Positions 26,604-35,414 of a stretch of DNA of 64,000 nt are shown here, piece by piece. Positions within the stretch are counted from its first letter, which is position 1. Each line of letters opens with the position of its first letter. The translations under genes and the position numbers were made by a program. The DNA is from MAG-120531 sp038125995 (GTDB lineage Bacteria; Bacteroidota; Bacteroidia; Flavobacteriales; Flavobacteriaceae). The stretch is taken from assembly GCA_038125995.1 (NCBI GenBank), contig JAYPEX010000001.1:186001-250000 (forward strand), read 5' to 3'. The notes below the pieces were generated by a model. It saw nothing but the letters and a program-made list of their open reading frames with translations. It ran no database searches and was not told the DNA's origin.

Positions 26604-27614
26604 ATGTTAAAGCGCTTTTTGAATAAACTCATCTACTTGCTCAACTTAGTTGTTGCAGTATTTTTGGTGCTTTCTTTTATCATACCCTATGTACCTTTAA
26701 GAATCATTCCGATTTTAGCAGTGGTAAGCTTGGGGATTCCACTGTTGTTTATCGTTAATATACTCTTTTGTATCTACTGGATTTACAAGGTCAAAAAACA
26801 CTTTGTAATTTCCCTTTCCCTTATTGTGATTGGTCTTTTAGTATTCGATTCTTTTTATCAATTAGAGCCCAAGTCGGAACTCGTTCCTTCGCACTCGATT
26901 GATATTATGACGTATAATACGAGACTCTTTAATAAGTACGACTGGATGGATGATGAGAATATTCCCGATGAAATCATTCGTTTTGTCAATGAGCAGCATC
27001 CAGAAATTCTGTGTTTGCAAGAATTTGATATGGATTATAAAGACGCCTTTGATGAGTATCCCTATCAGGTGTTTAGCAAAGAGGACAATCATAAATCAAT
27101 ACAAGCTATTTTTTCTAAGTATCCCATTAACGATTTTAAGGTGATCGAATTTGAATCGAGTAACAATGCTGCCCTGTATGCAGATCTTCAAGTTGCCAAC
27201 CATACCCTTAGAGTCTTTAATGTTCATTTACAGTCTTTAGGGGTTTCTGATCCCAATGAGATCAGCAATCAAGAACCCAAACGATTGCTTGAAAGAATGT
27301 CCTCCATGTTTTCAAAGCAGGAAGAGCAGGCAGCGCTTATTCGATCTGAAATCGATGCGTCTTCTAATTTCAATATCGTTACTGGGGATTTTAACAACAC
27401 CCAGTTTTCAAGGGTTTATCGCCTCATTAAAGGGGATATGAATGACAGTTTTATTGAACGGGGAAGTGGATTTGGAAGAAGTTTTGATTTTAAACTCTTT
27501 CCAATGAGAATTGATTTTATAATTACAGATGATCGATTAGAGGTAGTGGATCACCAAAATTTTAATGTGTCGTTTTCGGATCACTATCCCATTAGTGCAA
27601 CGCTTAGTTTATAA
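26604..27614 (+). CDS. membrane-anchored endonuclease/exonuclease/phosphatase domain protein
   Basis: A 336-residue protein with two or three N-terminal membrane helices (about 8-90) followed by an EEP-fold domain (about 95-336) on the outer side. Catalytic motifs of the fold are visible: MTYNTRLFNKYDW, CLQEFD (metal-binding glutamate), TGDFNN near 251-256 (Asp/Asn pair) and the terminal SDHYPISATL (Asp-His). The family includes nucleases, sphingomyelinases and inositol phosphatases; the anchored form is common in Bacteroidota and its substrate is unknown. It follows the rhomboid pair by two bases. Its end overlaps the convergent DUF6122 gene by 6 bases. Confidence 0.85.
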   Translation: MLKRFLNKLIYLLNLVVAVFLVLSFIIPYVPLRIIPILAVVSLGIPLLFIVNILFCIYWIYKVKKHFVISLSLIVIGLLVFDSFYQLEPKSELVPSHSIDIMTYNTRLFNKYDWMDDENIPDEIIRFVNEQHPEILCLQEFDMDYKDAFDEYPYQVFSKEDNHKSIQAIFSKYPINDFKVIEFESSNNAALYADLQVANHTLRVFNVHLQSLGVSDPNEISNQEPKRLLERMSSMFSKQEEQAALIRSEIDASSNFNIVTGDFNNTQFSRVYRLIKGDMNDSFIERGSGFGRSFDFKLFPMRIDFIITDDRLEVVDHQNFNVSFSDHYPISATLSL

Positions 27615-27923
27615 AAACAAACAGTCTACGTTGTCAGCTAGAATGTGAATACACAATGCTAGACCAATCAATCTTGTTTTGGGTACGAGGACTAGTAGGA
27701 GGTAGGCTCCAATCATCCAATAGCTGTGAAGTGGGTGAAACCCAATCGAACAGCGCATAGCATCAAAGATGGGATCAGCGATCACATGATCGACATCGAT
27801 TAAAATACCCGTCCATAAAAGGAACAGTGCGTTTTTAAAGTTTCTTCTGTAAAAGAAAAAAGCAATTCCAATTGGAGCGATAAAGTGAATGCCGTAGTGG
27901 GTTATAAAGCGAATAACTTCCAT
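27609..27923 (-). CDS. DUF6122-like small membrane protein
   Basis: A 104-residue integral membrane protein with about four hydrophobic segments. Conserved polar positions are the ITHYGIHFIAP start, IDVDH near residue 43-47, FHPLHSY near 63-69 and CIHILADNVDC at the C-terminus. These histidine and aspartate pairs resemble those of YdjM-type membrane metal-dependent hydrolases, so metal binding is possible; function is unknown. I believe it belongs to the DUF6122 family of flavobacteria. It overlaps the WbqC start by one base (translational coupling) and the convergent EEP gene by 6. Confidence 0.72.
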   Translation of the reverse strand: MEVIRFITHYGIHFIAPIGIAFFFYRRNFKNALFLLWTGILIDVDHVIADPIFDAMRCSIGFHPLHSYWMIGAYLLLVLVPKTRLIGLALCIHILADNVDCLFL

Positions 27924-28537
27924 TAAAAATTTAGTGCTTCATTCTTTAGATAGGTAGCCGCAGCGGGACCTTCATTACAGATGAGGTCCAGTGCTGAAAG
28001 ATTTCCGATAAAGCCGTGCTTATCACTAAAAACCTGATGGTATTCAGTGGAATTGTACTCAAAATTTATTTTAGCATCAATAAGAAAACGCCTATCGATA
28101 CTGGGATCTAAATCTTTGATGTAGGTTTCGTTATGCTTTTGAGGCATGGGAAGTTGAAGGCACTTTAATAAAATATCAACACTCTTTAAGTTAAAGTCGA
28201 TTAAGTAGCGTTCTTGTTTTTCAAAGAGGGGTTTGAAGTAGTGTTCGTAAAATTCAAAAAAGGGTGAGGTGCGATAGGCCGTTTCAATTCCCCTCCAATG
28301 GGTTCGCATCCAAGGTTGACTGTGGTCAAGAAGAATATCTCTATAGTTTTGATGTCCACCTTTTCCTTTGTGAATTACCGGAATGCTCAAGATCAATTTA
28401 CCTTGATCGGTAGCGATATAGGTCCTGTTTCTATAGGTTTGCTTTTGAAAATTACCAGAGATATCCCAGATAATTTCTTCTTGAGCTATTAAGGCTAAGT
28501 TGGCGATATTGGGCAAATATGCAGGGTGGAGATACAT
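27923..28537 (-). CDS. WbqC-like family protein
   Basis: A 204-residue protein of the WbqC-like family, beginning HPAYLPNIANLALIAQEEIIWDI, with the conserved QTYRNRTYI and HKGKGGHQNYRDI stretches near 32-70 and GIETAYRTSPFFEFY near 84-98. Family members are found near surface-polysaccharide or lipid genes, and their biochemical role is not established. No signal peptide. It is followed by the DUF6122-like gene (1-base overlap) and lies 7 bases downstream of lepB, so it belongs to a minus-strand unit with signal peptidase. Confidence 0.82.
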   Translation of the reverse strand: MYLHPAYLPNIANLALIAQEEIIWDISGNFQKQTYRNRTYIATDQGKLILSIPVIHKGKGGHQNYRDILLDHSQPWMRTHWRGIETAYRTSPFFEFYEHYFKPLFEKQERYLIDFNLKSVDILLKCLQLPMPQKHNETYIKDLDPSIDRRFLIDAKINFEYNSTEYHQVFSDKHGFIGNLSALDLICNEGPAAATYLKNEALNF

Positions 28538-28544
28538 CTAATAA

Positions 28545-30254
28545 TTATTGTGCTTTCTTGTTCTTTTTGCGCTTTCTGTAATAATCGATACCGTAACCTA
28601 GTATTAGGATTGCCAAGAAGTGTTTAAAATAAGATTGAGGTACTCCTTCGCCGTCAACAGTGGTAAAAACGCGATCCCAACGAATCTTCCAATTGGAAAT
28701 ACCATCGTTTATACCATCGATACTCATCCAAATAAATATGGGTTTTCCCAAAATGTGATCTTCAGGTACAAATCCCCAAAACCTACTATCCTCAGAATTG
28801 TGTCGATTATCTCCCATCATCCAATAATAGTCTTTTTCAAATCGATAGGAAGTAGTAATTTCACCATCGATTAGAACTTGAGTTCCATTTTGAGAAAATT
28901 CATGTCCCTCGTACTGAGTAATAACTTCCTTATAGAGATCTATATTAGTTGGATTGAGCTCAATTTCAAAATCTTTTGAAGGAATGGTAAAAGGTCCCAT
29001 TTGATCTACATTCCAGGGAAGTCTTCTCGAATGAGGGTAGATGGTGGCATCAAATTGTCCCTTGGGCTGTACTTGTTTGACAACTGAATCAATACTTGAA
29101 TAAGATAGAAGCTTTTGAGCCATTTGCTCGGTCAGACTTGCATTGCGCTCTTTGTTAATAATTTCAGAAAGAGCTAATCTTTGAGAGCGTATTAGATCGG
29201 TATCAATACCAGAACTCATGGTAGTGATCAGATAGCCGTTTCCATTTGGATTGTTATACACTCCGTGTCCGGACCTATAAAGGGCATTGGCCTGTGCTTG
29301 GTTGAGGTTCTGAGTACTATAGGTTCGCATGAACTCTTTTACACCAGCTTCGATCAATAATTTAGAGGAGACCCCATTTTGGGCGAAGATCGTATAACTA
29401 ATTTGAGGTTTTGCCCGTTCATCCAAGACAAGGGGCTCACCATCGATGTGTATTTTTCCATCGATAATTGAGAATTTGTCACCAGGGAGACCTACGAGGC
29501 GTTTGACGTAATTTGATTTTTTATCAATGGGTTTGTCGACTCTAATATTCGAGGGATCTCTAAAGAATCGCACCGTATCGATAGGCCAGTTAAATACAAC
29601 CTTGTCATTGCGTTTAGGAGCAGTGATACCAGGAAATCGCAAATAGGGGAGTTGTGGTTTCTTGAGGTATGATTTTGTTCCTATTATTGGCAAGGTATCG
29701 TGAACCATAGGAGCAGCAATGGGGGTCATTGGAACTCTGGCTCCGTAATGATACTTGCTCACAAGTAGAAAGTCTCCCACGAGAAGAGTCCGTTCTAGAG
29801 AACCAGTTGGAATTACAAAGGGTTGAATAAAATAAGCGTGAACGATACTCGCTGCAACAATAGCAAATACAATGGAACTGACCCATTCACCTAAAGCAGT
29901 TCTGGGATTTAAGCTTCGATTCTCTACGTAACTTACATCACTGTTGTTTACAACATAGGTGTAGAGACCAAGGGTGAGAACCACCAGCCAGGTGTCTTTT
30001 TGAGTGTTTTTCCCAAAAGACCTGATGGTTTCAATCCATACCACTGGAAACATCAATAAGTTGATGATGGGGATAAAAAGTAGAATGACCCACCAAGAAG
30101 GTCTTCCAATGATTTTCATCAAGATGTAGGCATTGTAAATGGGAACTAGAGCTTCCCATGATTTTCTTCCTGCTTTTTGATAGAGCTTATAAGTTCCGCC
30201 GAAGTGAATTAGTTGAATAATTCCGATAAACAATAGCCACTGTAGTCCATTCAT
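28545..30254 (-). CDS. lepB: signal peptidase I (long Bacteroidota form)
   Basis: Removes Sec signal peptides from exported proteins at the periplasmic side of the inner membrane. At 569 residues it is much longer than Escherichia coli LepB (324). The N-terminus holds about four hydrophobic segments (7-26, 36-60, 62-75, 88-105), then the membrane-proximal segment before the catalytic S152 (in IPTGSLERTLLVGD). The general base K251 lies in NYVKRLVGLPGD. A large insertion (about 275-460) precedes the GDNRHNSEDSRFWGFVP motif near 492-508. The start at 30254 is chosen because it leaves four bases after the dapB stop; a start at 30272 would overlap dapB. Confidence 0.92.
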   Translation of the reverse strand: MNGLQWLLFIGIIQLIHFGGTYKLYQKAGRKSWEALVPIYNAYILMKIIGRPSWWVILLFIPIINLLMFPVVWIETIRSFGKNTQKDTWLVVLTLGLYTYVVNNSDVSYVENRSLNPRTALGEWVSSIVFAIVAASIVHAYFIQPFVIPTGSLERTLLVGDFLLVSKYHYGARVPMTPIAAPMVHDTLPIIGTKSYLKKPQLPYLRFPGITAPKRNDKVVFNWPIDTVRFFRDPSNIRVDKPIDKKSNYVKRLVGLPGDKFSIIDGKIHIDGEPLVLDERAKPQISYTIFAQNGVSSKLLIEAGVKEFMRTYSTQNLNQAQANALYRSGHGVYNNPNGNGYLITTMSSGIDTDLIRSQRLALSEIINKERNASLTEQMAQKLLSYSSIDSVVKQVQPKGQFDATIYPHSRRLPWNVDQMGPFTIPSKDFEIELNPTNIDLYKEVITQYEGHEFSQNGTQVLIDGEITTSYRFEKDYYWMMGDNRHNSEDSRFWGFVPEDHILGKPIFIWMSIDGINDGISNWKIRWDRVFTTVDGEGVPQSYFKHFLAILILGYGIDYYRKRKKNKKAQ

Positions 30255-30258
30255 AATT

Positions 30259-30957
30259 TTAATTTTGATCAATAACGTCTTCCATCGAGAAGACCCCTGT
30301 TTTTCCTATTATCCATTCAGCAGCAATTACGGCACCAAGCGCAAATCCCTCTCTATTGTGGGCAGTATGAGTGATATCGATGGAATCCACCTCTGTTTTA
30401 TAACTGACCGTATGCGTTCCAGGAACCTCTCCTTCTCTTATGGAATGAATAGAAAGAAAGTCTTTTTCAGTAGCATCGAGTTTCCACTTATCGTAATTTC
30501 CTGCTTCAATTACTCCTTCTGCTAACGTAATAGCAGTTCCACTAGGAGCATCTAATTTTTTGGTATGGTGAATTTCCGTAAGATCCGTAGTGTACTCCTT
30601 ATAGGGAGCTATCAGTTTTGCAAGAATACGATTGAGTTTGAAGAATAGATTAACTCCGAGAGAATAATTGGAAGCGTACATAAAAGCTCCGTTTTTATCT
30701 TTACAGTAAGTCACTGCTTCATCGTAGCGATCCAGCCACCCTGTTGTTCCACTGATTACAGGAATTCCTGCGTCCATACATTTGACAATATTATCAAAGG
30801 CAGCTGAGGGCATGCTAAAGTCGATAGCGACATCAACTGAGGTCAAGTCTACTTCTTGATCGGTATCTACAATAATGGGAATTTCATGTCCTCGATTTAA
30901 AGCGATTCCTTCAATCATTTTTCCCATTCTTCCATATCCTAATAAGGCTATCTTCAT
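30259..30957 (-). CDS. dapB: 4-hydroxy-tetrahydrodipicolinate reductase
   Basis: Reduces the dehydrated product of dihydrodipicolinate synthase with NAD(P)H on the way to diaminopimelate and lysine. The 232-residue form is somewhat shorter than that of enterobacteria. The nucleotide-binding start GYGRMGKMIE is at 7-16, GTTGWLDRY near 70-78, and the signature EIHHTKKLDAPSGTA near 129-143 contains the catalytic histidine and lysine; SIREGEVPGTHTV follows. It is between DUF5683 and lepB genes with gaps of 3 and 4 bases, so it is cotranscribed with both. Confidence 0.96.
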   Translation of the reverse strand: MKIALLGYGRMGKMIEGIALNRGHEIPIIVDTDQEVDLTSVDVAIDFSMPSAAFDNIVKCMDAGIPVISGTTGWLDRYDEAVTYCKDKNGAFMYASNYSLGVNLFFKLNRILAKLIAPYKEYTTDLTEIHHTKKLDAPSGTAITLAEGVIEAGNYDKWKLDATEKDFLSIHSIREGEVPGTHTVSYKTEVDSIDITHTAHNREGFALGAVIAAEWIIGKTGVFSMEDVIDQN

Positions 30958-30960
30958 GAT

Positions 30961-31596
30961 CTAATAAGTTAAGTTAATAGTCAATCCTAATACGGGAGTA
31001 TTTGTGACTGGATTGAAGATCAGATCAGGGTGGTAATCCAAACTGAGATCTTCATTGACATTAAATTGTTTTAAGTGAGCATCCACATTGGCATCGATAA
31101 TATTTAAGGCATACATCCCTATGGTGAGAACCAGTGAAAAGTCTCTAGCTTCCTGAGCGCGTTCTTGAGCAGTTTGTAAGGAACTGTCAGAAACATCAGG
31201 TTGTCCGATCACAATTCCTGAGTCGTTTAAATCGTAATAGGGATCTGTTGTGAATCCCATTCGTCTCGATTTAAATGCGTCTCTAAATTTGTGATAAACT
31301 TTATTGTTATTGACATAGGCATAAGCAGTACTTCCAATCGCAGCATAAACAAGGGGGATTTTCCAATAGCGTTTGTTGTATGCTTGACCTAATCCGGGTA
31401 AAACTGCTGAATAAAAAGCTGCTTTAGCAGGTGCTAAAGGATTCATTTTTTGATAGTCCCCACTCTCGAATCCTTCTAATTTTTCTTCTTTTTTCTTCTG
31501 ATCACTCTGCATCATATACACCGATTCTGAATCTTGAGCAAGGCCTATGTTGCCAAGAATGAAAAAGAAGATCAATAAAAGAAGCGGGTTATTCAC
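30961..31596 (-). CDS. DUF5683 family exported protein
   Basis: A 211-residue protein with an N-terminal signal (MNNPLLLLIFFFILGNIGLAQ) and the conserved LPGLGQAYNKRYWKIPLVYA segment (about 64-83) that marks DUF5683 proteins of Bacteroidota. A hydrophobic helix near 75-95 suggests membrane association. The middle part (DFSLVLTIGMYALNIIDANVDAHL) is also hydrophobic. Function is not established. The start codon is GTG and overlaps the parB stop by 8 bases; dapB follows after 2-3 bases, so it is a member of the parAB-lepB transcription unit. Confidence 0.8.
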   Translation of the reverse strand: MNNPLLLLIFFFILGNIGLAQDSESVYMMQSDQKKKEEKLEGFESGDYQKMNPLAPAKAAFYSAVLPGLGQAYNKRYWKIPLVYAAIGSTAYAYVNNNKVYHKFRDAFKSRRMGFTTDPYYDLNDSGIVIGQPDVSDSSLQTAQERAQEARDFSLVLTIGMYALNIIDANVDAHLKQFNVNEDLSLDYHPDLIFNPVTNTPVLGLTINLTY

Positions 31597-32479
31597 CTAA
31601 AATTGATTTTTTGATTTGGTTGAGTTCCTCCTCAGATGTAAATCCAATTTCAATCTTACCCTTACCAGAGGCATAAGTAATTTTAACTTTTGAATTTAAC
31701 TGAGATTCAAAGGCTTTGCTCAGGTCTTTAATTTCTTGAGGAGTATCTATCCTTGTTGGTTTTACACTAGGACCTGCTTTAATTTTTTGAACCTCTCGTT
31801 CGGTTTCTCTTACTGATAGTTTTTTTGAAACAATGCTATTGTAGAGGTCGATTTGTTGCTGAGGATCTTCAAAATTAATAATGGCTTTACCGTGTCCCAT
31901 GGAGATGAATCCATCGCGAATTCCCATTTGAACTAAAGGATCTAAATTGAGTAATCTCAAATAATTGGAAATCGTAGATCGTTTCTTTCCAACTCGTTTA
32001 CTCATTTCTTCTTGAGTGAGCTTGACCTCTTCAATCAAACGTTGATAGGATTGAGCGATTTCAATTGGATCGAGATCTTGTCTTTGAATATTTTCAACAA
32101 GAGCCATTTCCAGAGATTCCTGATCATTTGCAATTCTTACATAAGCAGGAATACTACTTAGACCTGCGAATTTAGAAGCTCTAAAACGACGTTCACCTGA
32201 AACGAGTTCGTAGGAATTAAACTTTAACTTGCGAACCGTAATGGGTTGAATAATTCCCAATTCTTTGATAGAGGAGGCTAATTCCTCGATAGCATTTTGA
32301 TCGAAATTGGTTCTAGGTTGATATGGATTGACTTTGATGCAGTTTAAATCCAATTCAATAACATTACCCACTAACTGATCTGCATTCTTGTCTGATACCG
32401 TGTTGATATCGTTTTTTGGATCGTTTAATAAGGCTGATAATCCTCTTCCTAAAGCCTGTTTCTTTGTTGCTTTTGCCAT
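31589..32479 (-). CDS. parB: chromosome partitioning protein ParB
   Basis: Binds parS sites and spreads as a CTP-dependent clamp to organise the origin region for ParA-driven segregation. At 296 residues it contains the usual N-terminal ParA-interacting basic start (KKQALGRGLSALLND), the CTP-binding GERRFRASK near 97-105, the NIQRQDLDPIEIAQ segment, a helix-turn-helix near 140-165 (SKRVGKKRSTISNYLRLLNL) and a C-terminal dimerisation region (KIEIGFTSEEELNQIKKSI). It directly follows parA with one base between and overlaps the next gene by 8 bases. I did not find a parS site by eye in the window. Confidence 0.95.
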   Translation of the reverse strand: MAKATKKQALGRGLSALLNDPKNDINTVSDKNADQLVGNVIELDLNCIKVNPYQPRTNFDQNAIEELASSIKELGIIQPITVRKLKFNSYELVSGERRFRASKFAGLSSIPAYVRIANDQESLEMALVENIQRQDLDPIEIAQSYQRLIEEVKLTQEEMSKRVGKKRSTISNYLRLLNLDPLVQMGIRDGFISMGHGKAIINFEDPQQQIDLYNSIVSKKLSVRETEREVQKIKAGPSVKPTRIDTPQEIKDLSKAFESQLNSKVKITYASGKGKIEIGFTSEEELNQIKKSILGE

Positions 32480-32480
32480 T

Positions 32481-33245
32481 TTAACTATTATTTGAAAGTA
32501 GTTCTTGAGCTAATTTTAGATAATTATTTGCCCCAGTACTACTAGCATCGTATTTGATGATGGTTTCTCCATAACTCGGAGCTTCACTCAAGCGAACATT
32601 TCGTTGAATGATGGTTTTAAAAACCATTTCACTAAAGTGTGTATTGACTTCATCGACTACTTGATTGGAGAGTCGAAGCCTACTGTCAAACATGGTGAGT
32701 AATAATCCTTCAATGTCTATGTTTGGATTGTGAAGTTTTTGAACACTCTTAATGGTGTTCAGTAGCTTTCCTAATCCCTCAAGTGCAAAGTATTCGCATT
32801 GAATCGGAATGATTACCGAATGCGCTGCCGTTAAGGCATTCAAGGTTAGTAAACCTAAAGATGGTGCACAGTCAATCAGAATGTAGTCATAGCTGTCAAC
32901 AATCGGCTTTAAAGCTTCTTTGAGCATGTATTCTCTGTACTGCTTGTCGACCAATTCAATTTCAATCGCTACTAAATCAATATGAGCAGGAATGATATCG
33001 ACATTTGGAGAATTCGTAGAAACAATAACTTCCTGTGCTGAAATCGTATGTTCTAAAAGCTGATAGGTTCCCAATTCAACCTCTTGCACATCGATGCCTA
33101 ATCCAGAGGTTGCATTAGCCTGAGGATCCGCATCAATGAGGAGTACTTTCTTTTCTAGAACCCCTAAAGAAGCAGCTAAATTGACAGTTGTAGTTGTTTT
33201 ACCAACTCCACCCTTTTGATTTGCGACAGCAATAATTTTGCCCAT
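32481..33245 (-). CDS. parA: chromosome partitioning ATPase ParA
   Basis: A deviant-Walker ATPase of the ParA/Soj group that works with ParB. Starting at the ATG at 33245 (254 residues), the P-loop KGGVGKTTTTVNLA begins at residue 11, switch regions LLIDADPQANATSG and ILIDCAPSLGLLT follow near 38 and 118, and IIPIQCEYFALEG near 144. The alternative start at 33275 would add ten residues unlike the family. It is upstream of parB and about 95 bases from the methylmalonyl-CoA mutase gene, which is the boundary of a separate transcription unit. Confidence 0.95.
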   Translation of the reverse strand: MGKIIAVANQKGGVGKTTTTVNLAASLGVLEKKVLLIDADPQANATSGLGIDVQEVELGTYQLLEHTISAQEVIVSTNSPNVDIIPAHIDLVAIEIELVDKQYREYMLKEALKPIVDSYDYILIDCAPSLGLLTLNALTAAHSVIIPIQCEYFALEGLGKLLNTIKSVQKLHNPNIDIEGLLLTMFDSRLRLSNQVVDEVNTHFSEMVFKTIIQRNVRLSEAPSYGETIIKYDASSTGANNYLKLAQELLSNNS

Positions 33246-33371
33246 AGAACGAATGTTTTGCGGATAAAAATACAATTAAATACGCTGCTATAAAAAGGTT
33301 ATTTGTTAACAGCAATATAAAATTTACTTAAGAAATTAAAATTGTTTGATTTCCCTTATTGAAGGAGAAGC

Positions 33372-35414
33372 TTATAACTGTTTTAAAATGAGGGAAGCTG
33401 CTTTTAAAATATTGGTACCTGGACCAAATATGAGATCCACCCCTTTTTTGTGAAGCTCTGTGTATTCGCTTTTTGGAATAATGCCTCCAAGGATGACTAA
33501 GGCTTGTGACTTATGTTTTTGCAAGGAACTCTTAAATTCTGGAATCAAGCTGCTATGACCCGCTGTTAAACTGCTTATGGATACGACATCTACTTCTAAT
33601 TCGACTGCCTTTTGAGCAACTTCTTCAGGAAGTTGAAATATAGGAGTCATATGAATTTCAAATCCCAAATCTTCCAATGCAGATGCTACGGTCCCATACC
33701 CTCTATCGTGACCATCTAGTCCCATTTTTGACATTAAAATTCGAGGTGAACGACCTTTTTTAGATCTATAATCGTTTAATTGTTCTTTTATCTCTAAATA
33801 GTCTTTACTGTCTTTTACTCCAGCGAGGTACACTCCTTTTATCGGATGTGCAACAGCGGAGTATCGACCGTAAACTCGTTCCAAAGCAAAGCTTATTTCA
33901 CCTAGGGTAGCACCTTTTTGTGCTGCGATGATACTGAGTTTTAAAAGATTGTCAGTGTTGTTTTTGGCTCCTAAATACAAGTGTTCCAGGGCCTCATCCA
34001 CTAATTTATTTGACCTTATTCTTTTGTGCTCCTGAATACGTGCTAATTGTTGTTTTCGCACTTTTGTGCCATCGACCTTTAATATTTTGATACGCTCATC
34101 AGTATCTGTAGTAAAAGAGTTGAGTCCAATAATCAGAGTTTTACCGCTGTCAATTTTAGCTTGTTTTTCAATTGCTGCTTTGGCGATTCGCTCTTTTGGA
34201 GCTCCAGTAGCAATAAATTGAGTCATTCCACCAGCTTTGACAATAGAATCTATTAGTTTTGAAGCTTTTTGAATGAGTTCATCAGTGAGTTGTTCCACCA
34301 CATAAGAACCACCAAATGGATCCACAGTTTTAGTGATTTTGGTCTCTAGCTGTAAGTGCAATTGAGTATCTCTGGCAATCTTTGCTGTTTGAGGGGTAGG
34401 CAAGGTCATCGCCTCGTCGAGAGCATTGGTGTGAAGCGATTGAGTTCCTCCAAAGGCGGCAGCAGCAGCTTCTAGTGAGGTTCTGCAAATATTGTTTAAA
34501 GGATTTTGAGCGGTAAGGCTCCAACCACTTGTTTGACAATGCGTACGAAGCATCAGTGATTTTGGATTCTCAGGATTGAATTCACTCATCAGTTGAGCCC
34601 ATAGAACACGAGCAGCTCTCAATTTTGCAATTTCAGTAAAGTGATCCATCCCAATTCCAAAAAAGAAGGAAAGACGAGGAGCAAAATCATCGATTTTCAT
34701 ACCAGTGTCTATTGCTGTTTTTACATATTCTAATCCATCGGCTAGGGTATAGGCTAATTCTACTTCAGCAGGTGCTCCAGCTTCTAACATATGATATCCA
34801 GAAATACTGATGGGATTGAATCTAGGCATATGTTCACTACAATAGGAAATGATATCAGAAACGATTTTCATCGATGCCTTCTCAGGATAGATATAGGTAT
34901 TTCTCACCATAAATTCTTTGAGAATATCATTTTGCAAAGTGCCTCTAAGTTCATTTAAGGGTACTCCTTGATTAAGTGCGCAACAGATATAAAATGCCAT
35001 CACTGGTAAAACTGCACCATTCATGGTCATGGATACGGAGCTATCTCTTAGTGAAATTCCATCGAATAGCAGTTCCATATCTTCAATGCTGTCGATTGCA
35101 ACTCCCGATTTACCCACATCGGCATCGATGTTTTTAAAATCACTGTCGTATCCTCTGTGAGTTGGAAGATCAAAAGCTACAGAGAGCCCTGTTTGTCCAC
35201 CTCTTAAATTGTTTTTGTAAAATTCATTGGATTCTTCAGCAGTGGAAAAACCTGCGTACTGACGAATCGTCCAAGGTCTTTTGAGGTACATACTCGCATA
35301 GGGTCCTCTTAGATATGGAGGACTACCCGCTCCATATCCTTGGTGATCAAACCTTTTTTTAGAGGAACTCTTAGGGTATTTAGGTTCTATATGTTGTAGT
35401 GACCTTCTACTCAT
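33372..35414 (-). CDS. mutB: methylmalonyl-CoA mutase, large catalytic subunit
   Basis: Interconverts succinyl-CoA and (R)-methylmalonyl-CoA using adenosylcobalamin, feeding propionate or odd-chain degradation into the TCA cycle. The 680-residue chain has a TIM-barrel substrate domain (about 20-520, with TRPWTIRQYAGFSTAEESN-type N-terminal motif and RARVLWAQLM) and a C-terminal cobalamin-binding domain whose GLDGHDRGYGTV (DxHxxG) near 558-570 supplies the lower-axial histidine. It overlaps the small-subunit gene by 8 bases (ATGAGTAG), typical of a coupled heterodimer. No epimerase or MeaB chaperone gene is next to it. Confidence 0.94.
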   Translation of the reverse strand: MSRRSLQHIEPKYPKSSSKKRFDHQGYGAGSPPYLRGPYASMYLKRPWTIRQYAGFSTAEESNEFYKNNLRGGQTGLSVAFDLPTHRGYDSDFKNIDADVGKSGVAIDSIEDMELLFDGISLRDSSVSMTMNGAVLPVMAFYICCALNQGVPLNELRGTLQNDILKEFMVRNTYIYPEKASMKIVSDIISYCSEHMPRFNPISISGYHMLEAGAPAEVELAYTLADGLEYVKTAIDTGMKIDDFAPRLSFFFGIGMDHFTEIAKLRAARVLWAQLMSEFNPENPKSLMLRTHCQTSGWSLTAQNPLNNICRTSLEAAAAAFGGTQSLHTNALDEAMTLPTPQTAKIARDTQLHLQLETKITKTVDPFGGSYVVEQLTDELIQKASKLIDSIVKAGGMTQFIATGAPKERIAKAAIEKQAKIDSGKTLIIGLNSFTTDTDERIKILKVDGTKVRKQQLARIQEHKRIRSNKLVDEALEHLYLGAKNNTDNLLKLSIIAAQKGATLGEISFALERVYGRYSAVAHPIKGVYLAGVKDSKDYLEIKEQLNDYRSKKGRSPRILMSKMGLDGHDRGYGTVASALEDLGFEIHMTPIFQLPEEVAQKAVELEVDVVSISSLTAGHSSLIPEFKSSLQKHKSQALVILGGIIPKSEYTELHKKGVDLIFGPGTNILKAASLILKQL

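Noticed and set aside
31589..33245. A parS site near parA-parB
   Set aside because: No sequence close to TGTTTCACGTGAAACA was found by eye in the window; it may be elsewhere in the chromosome.
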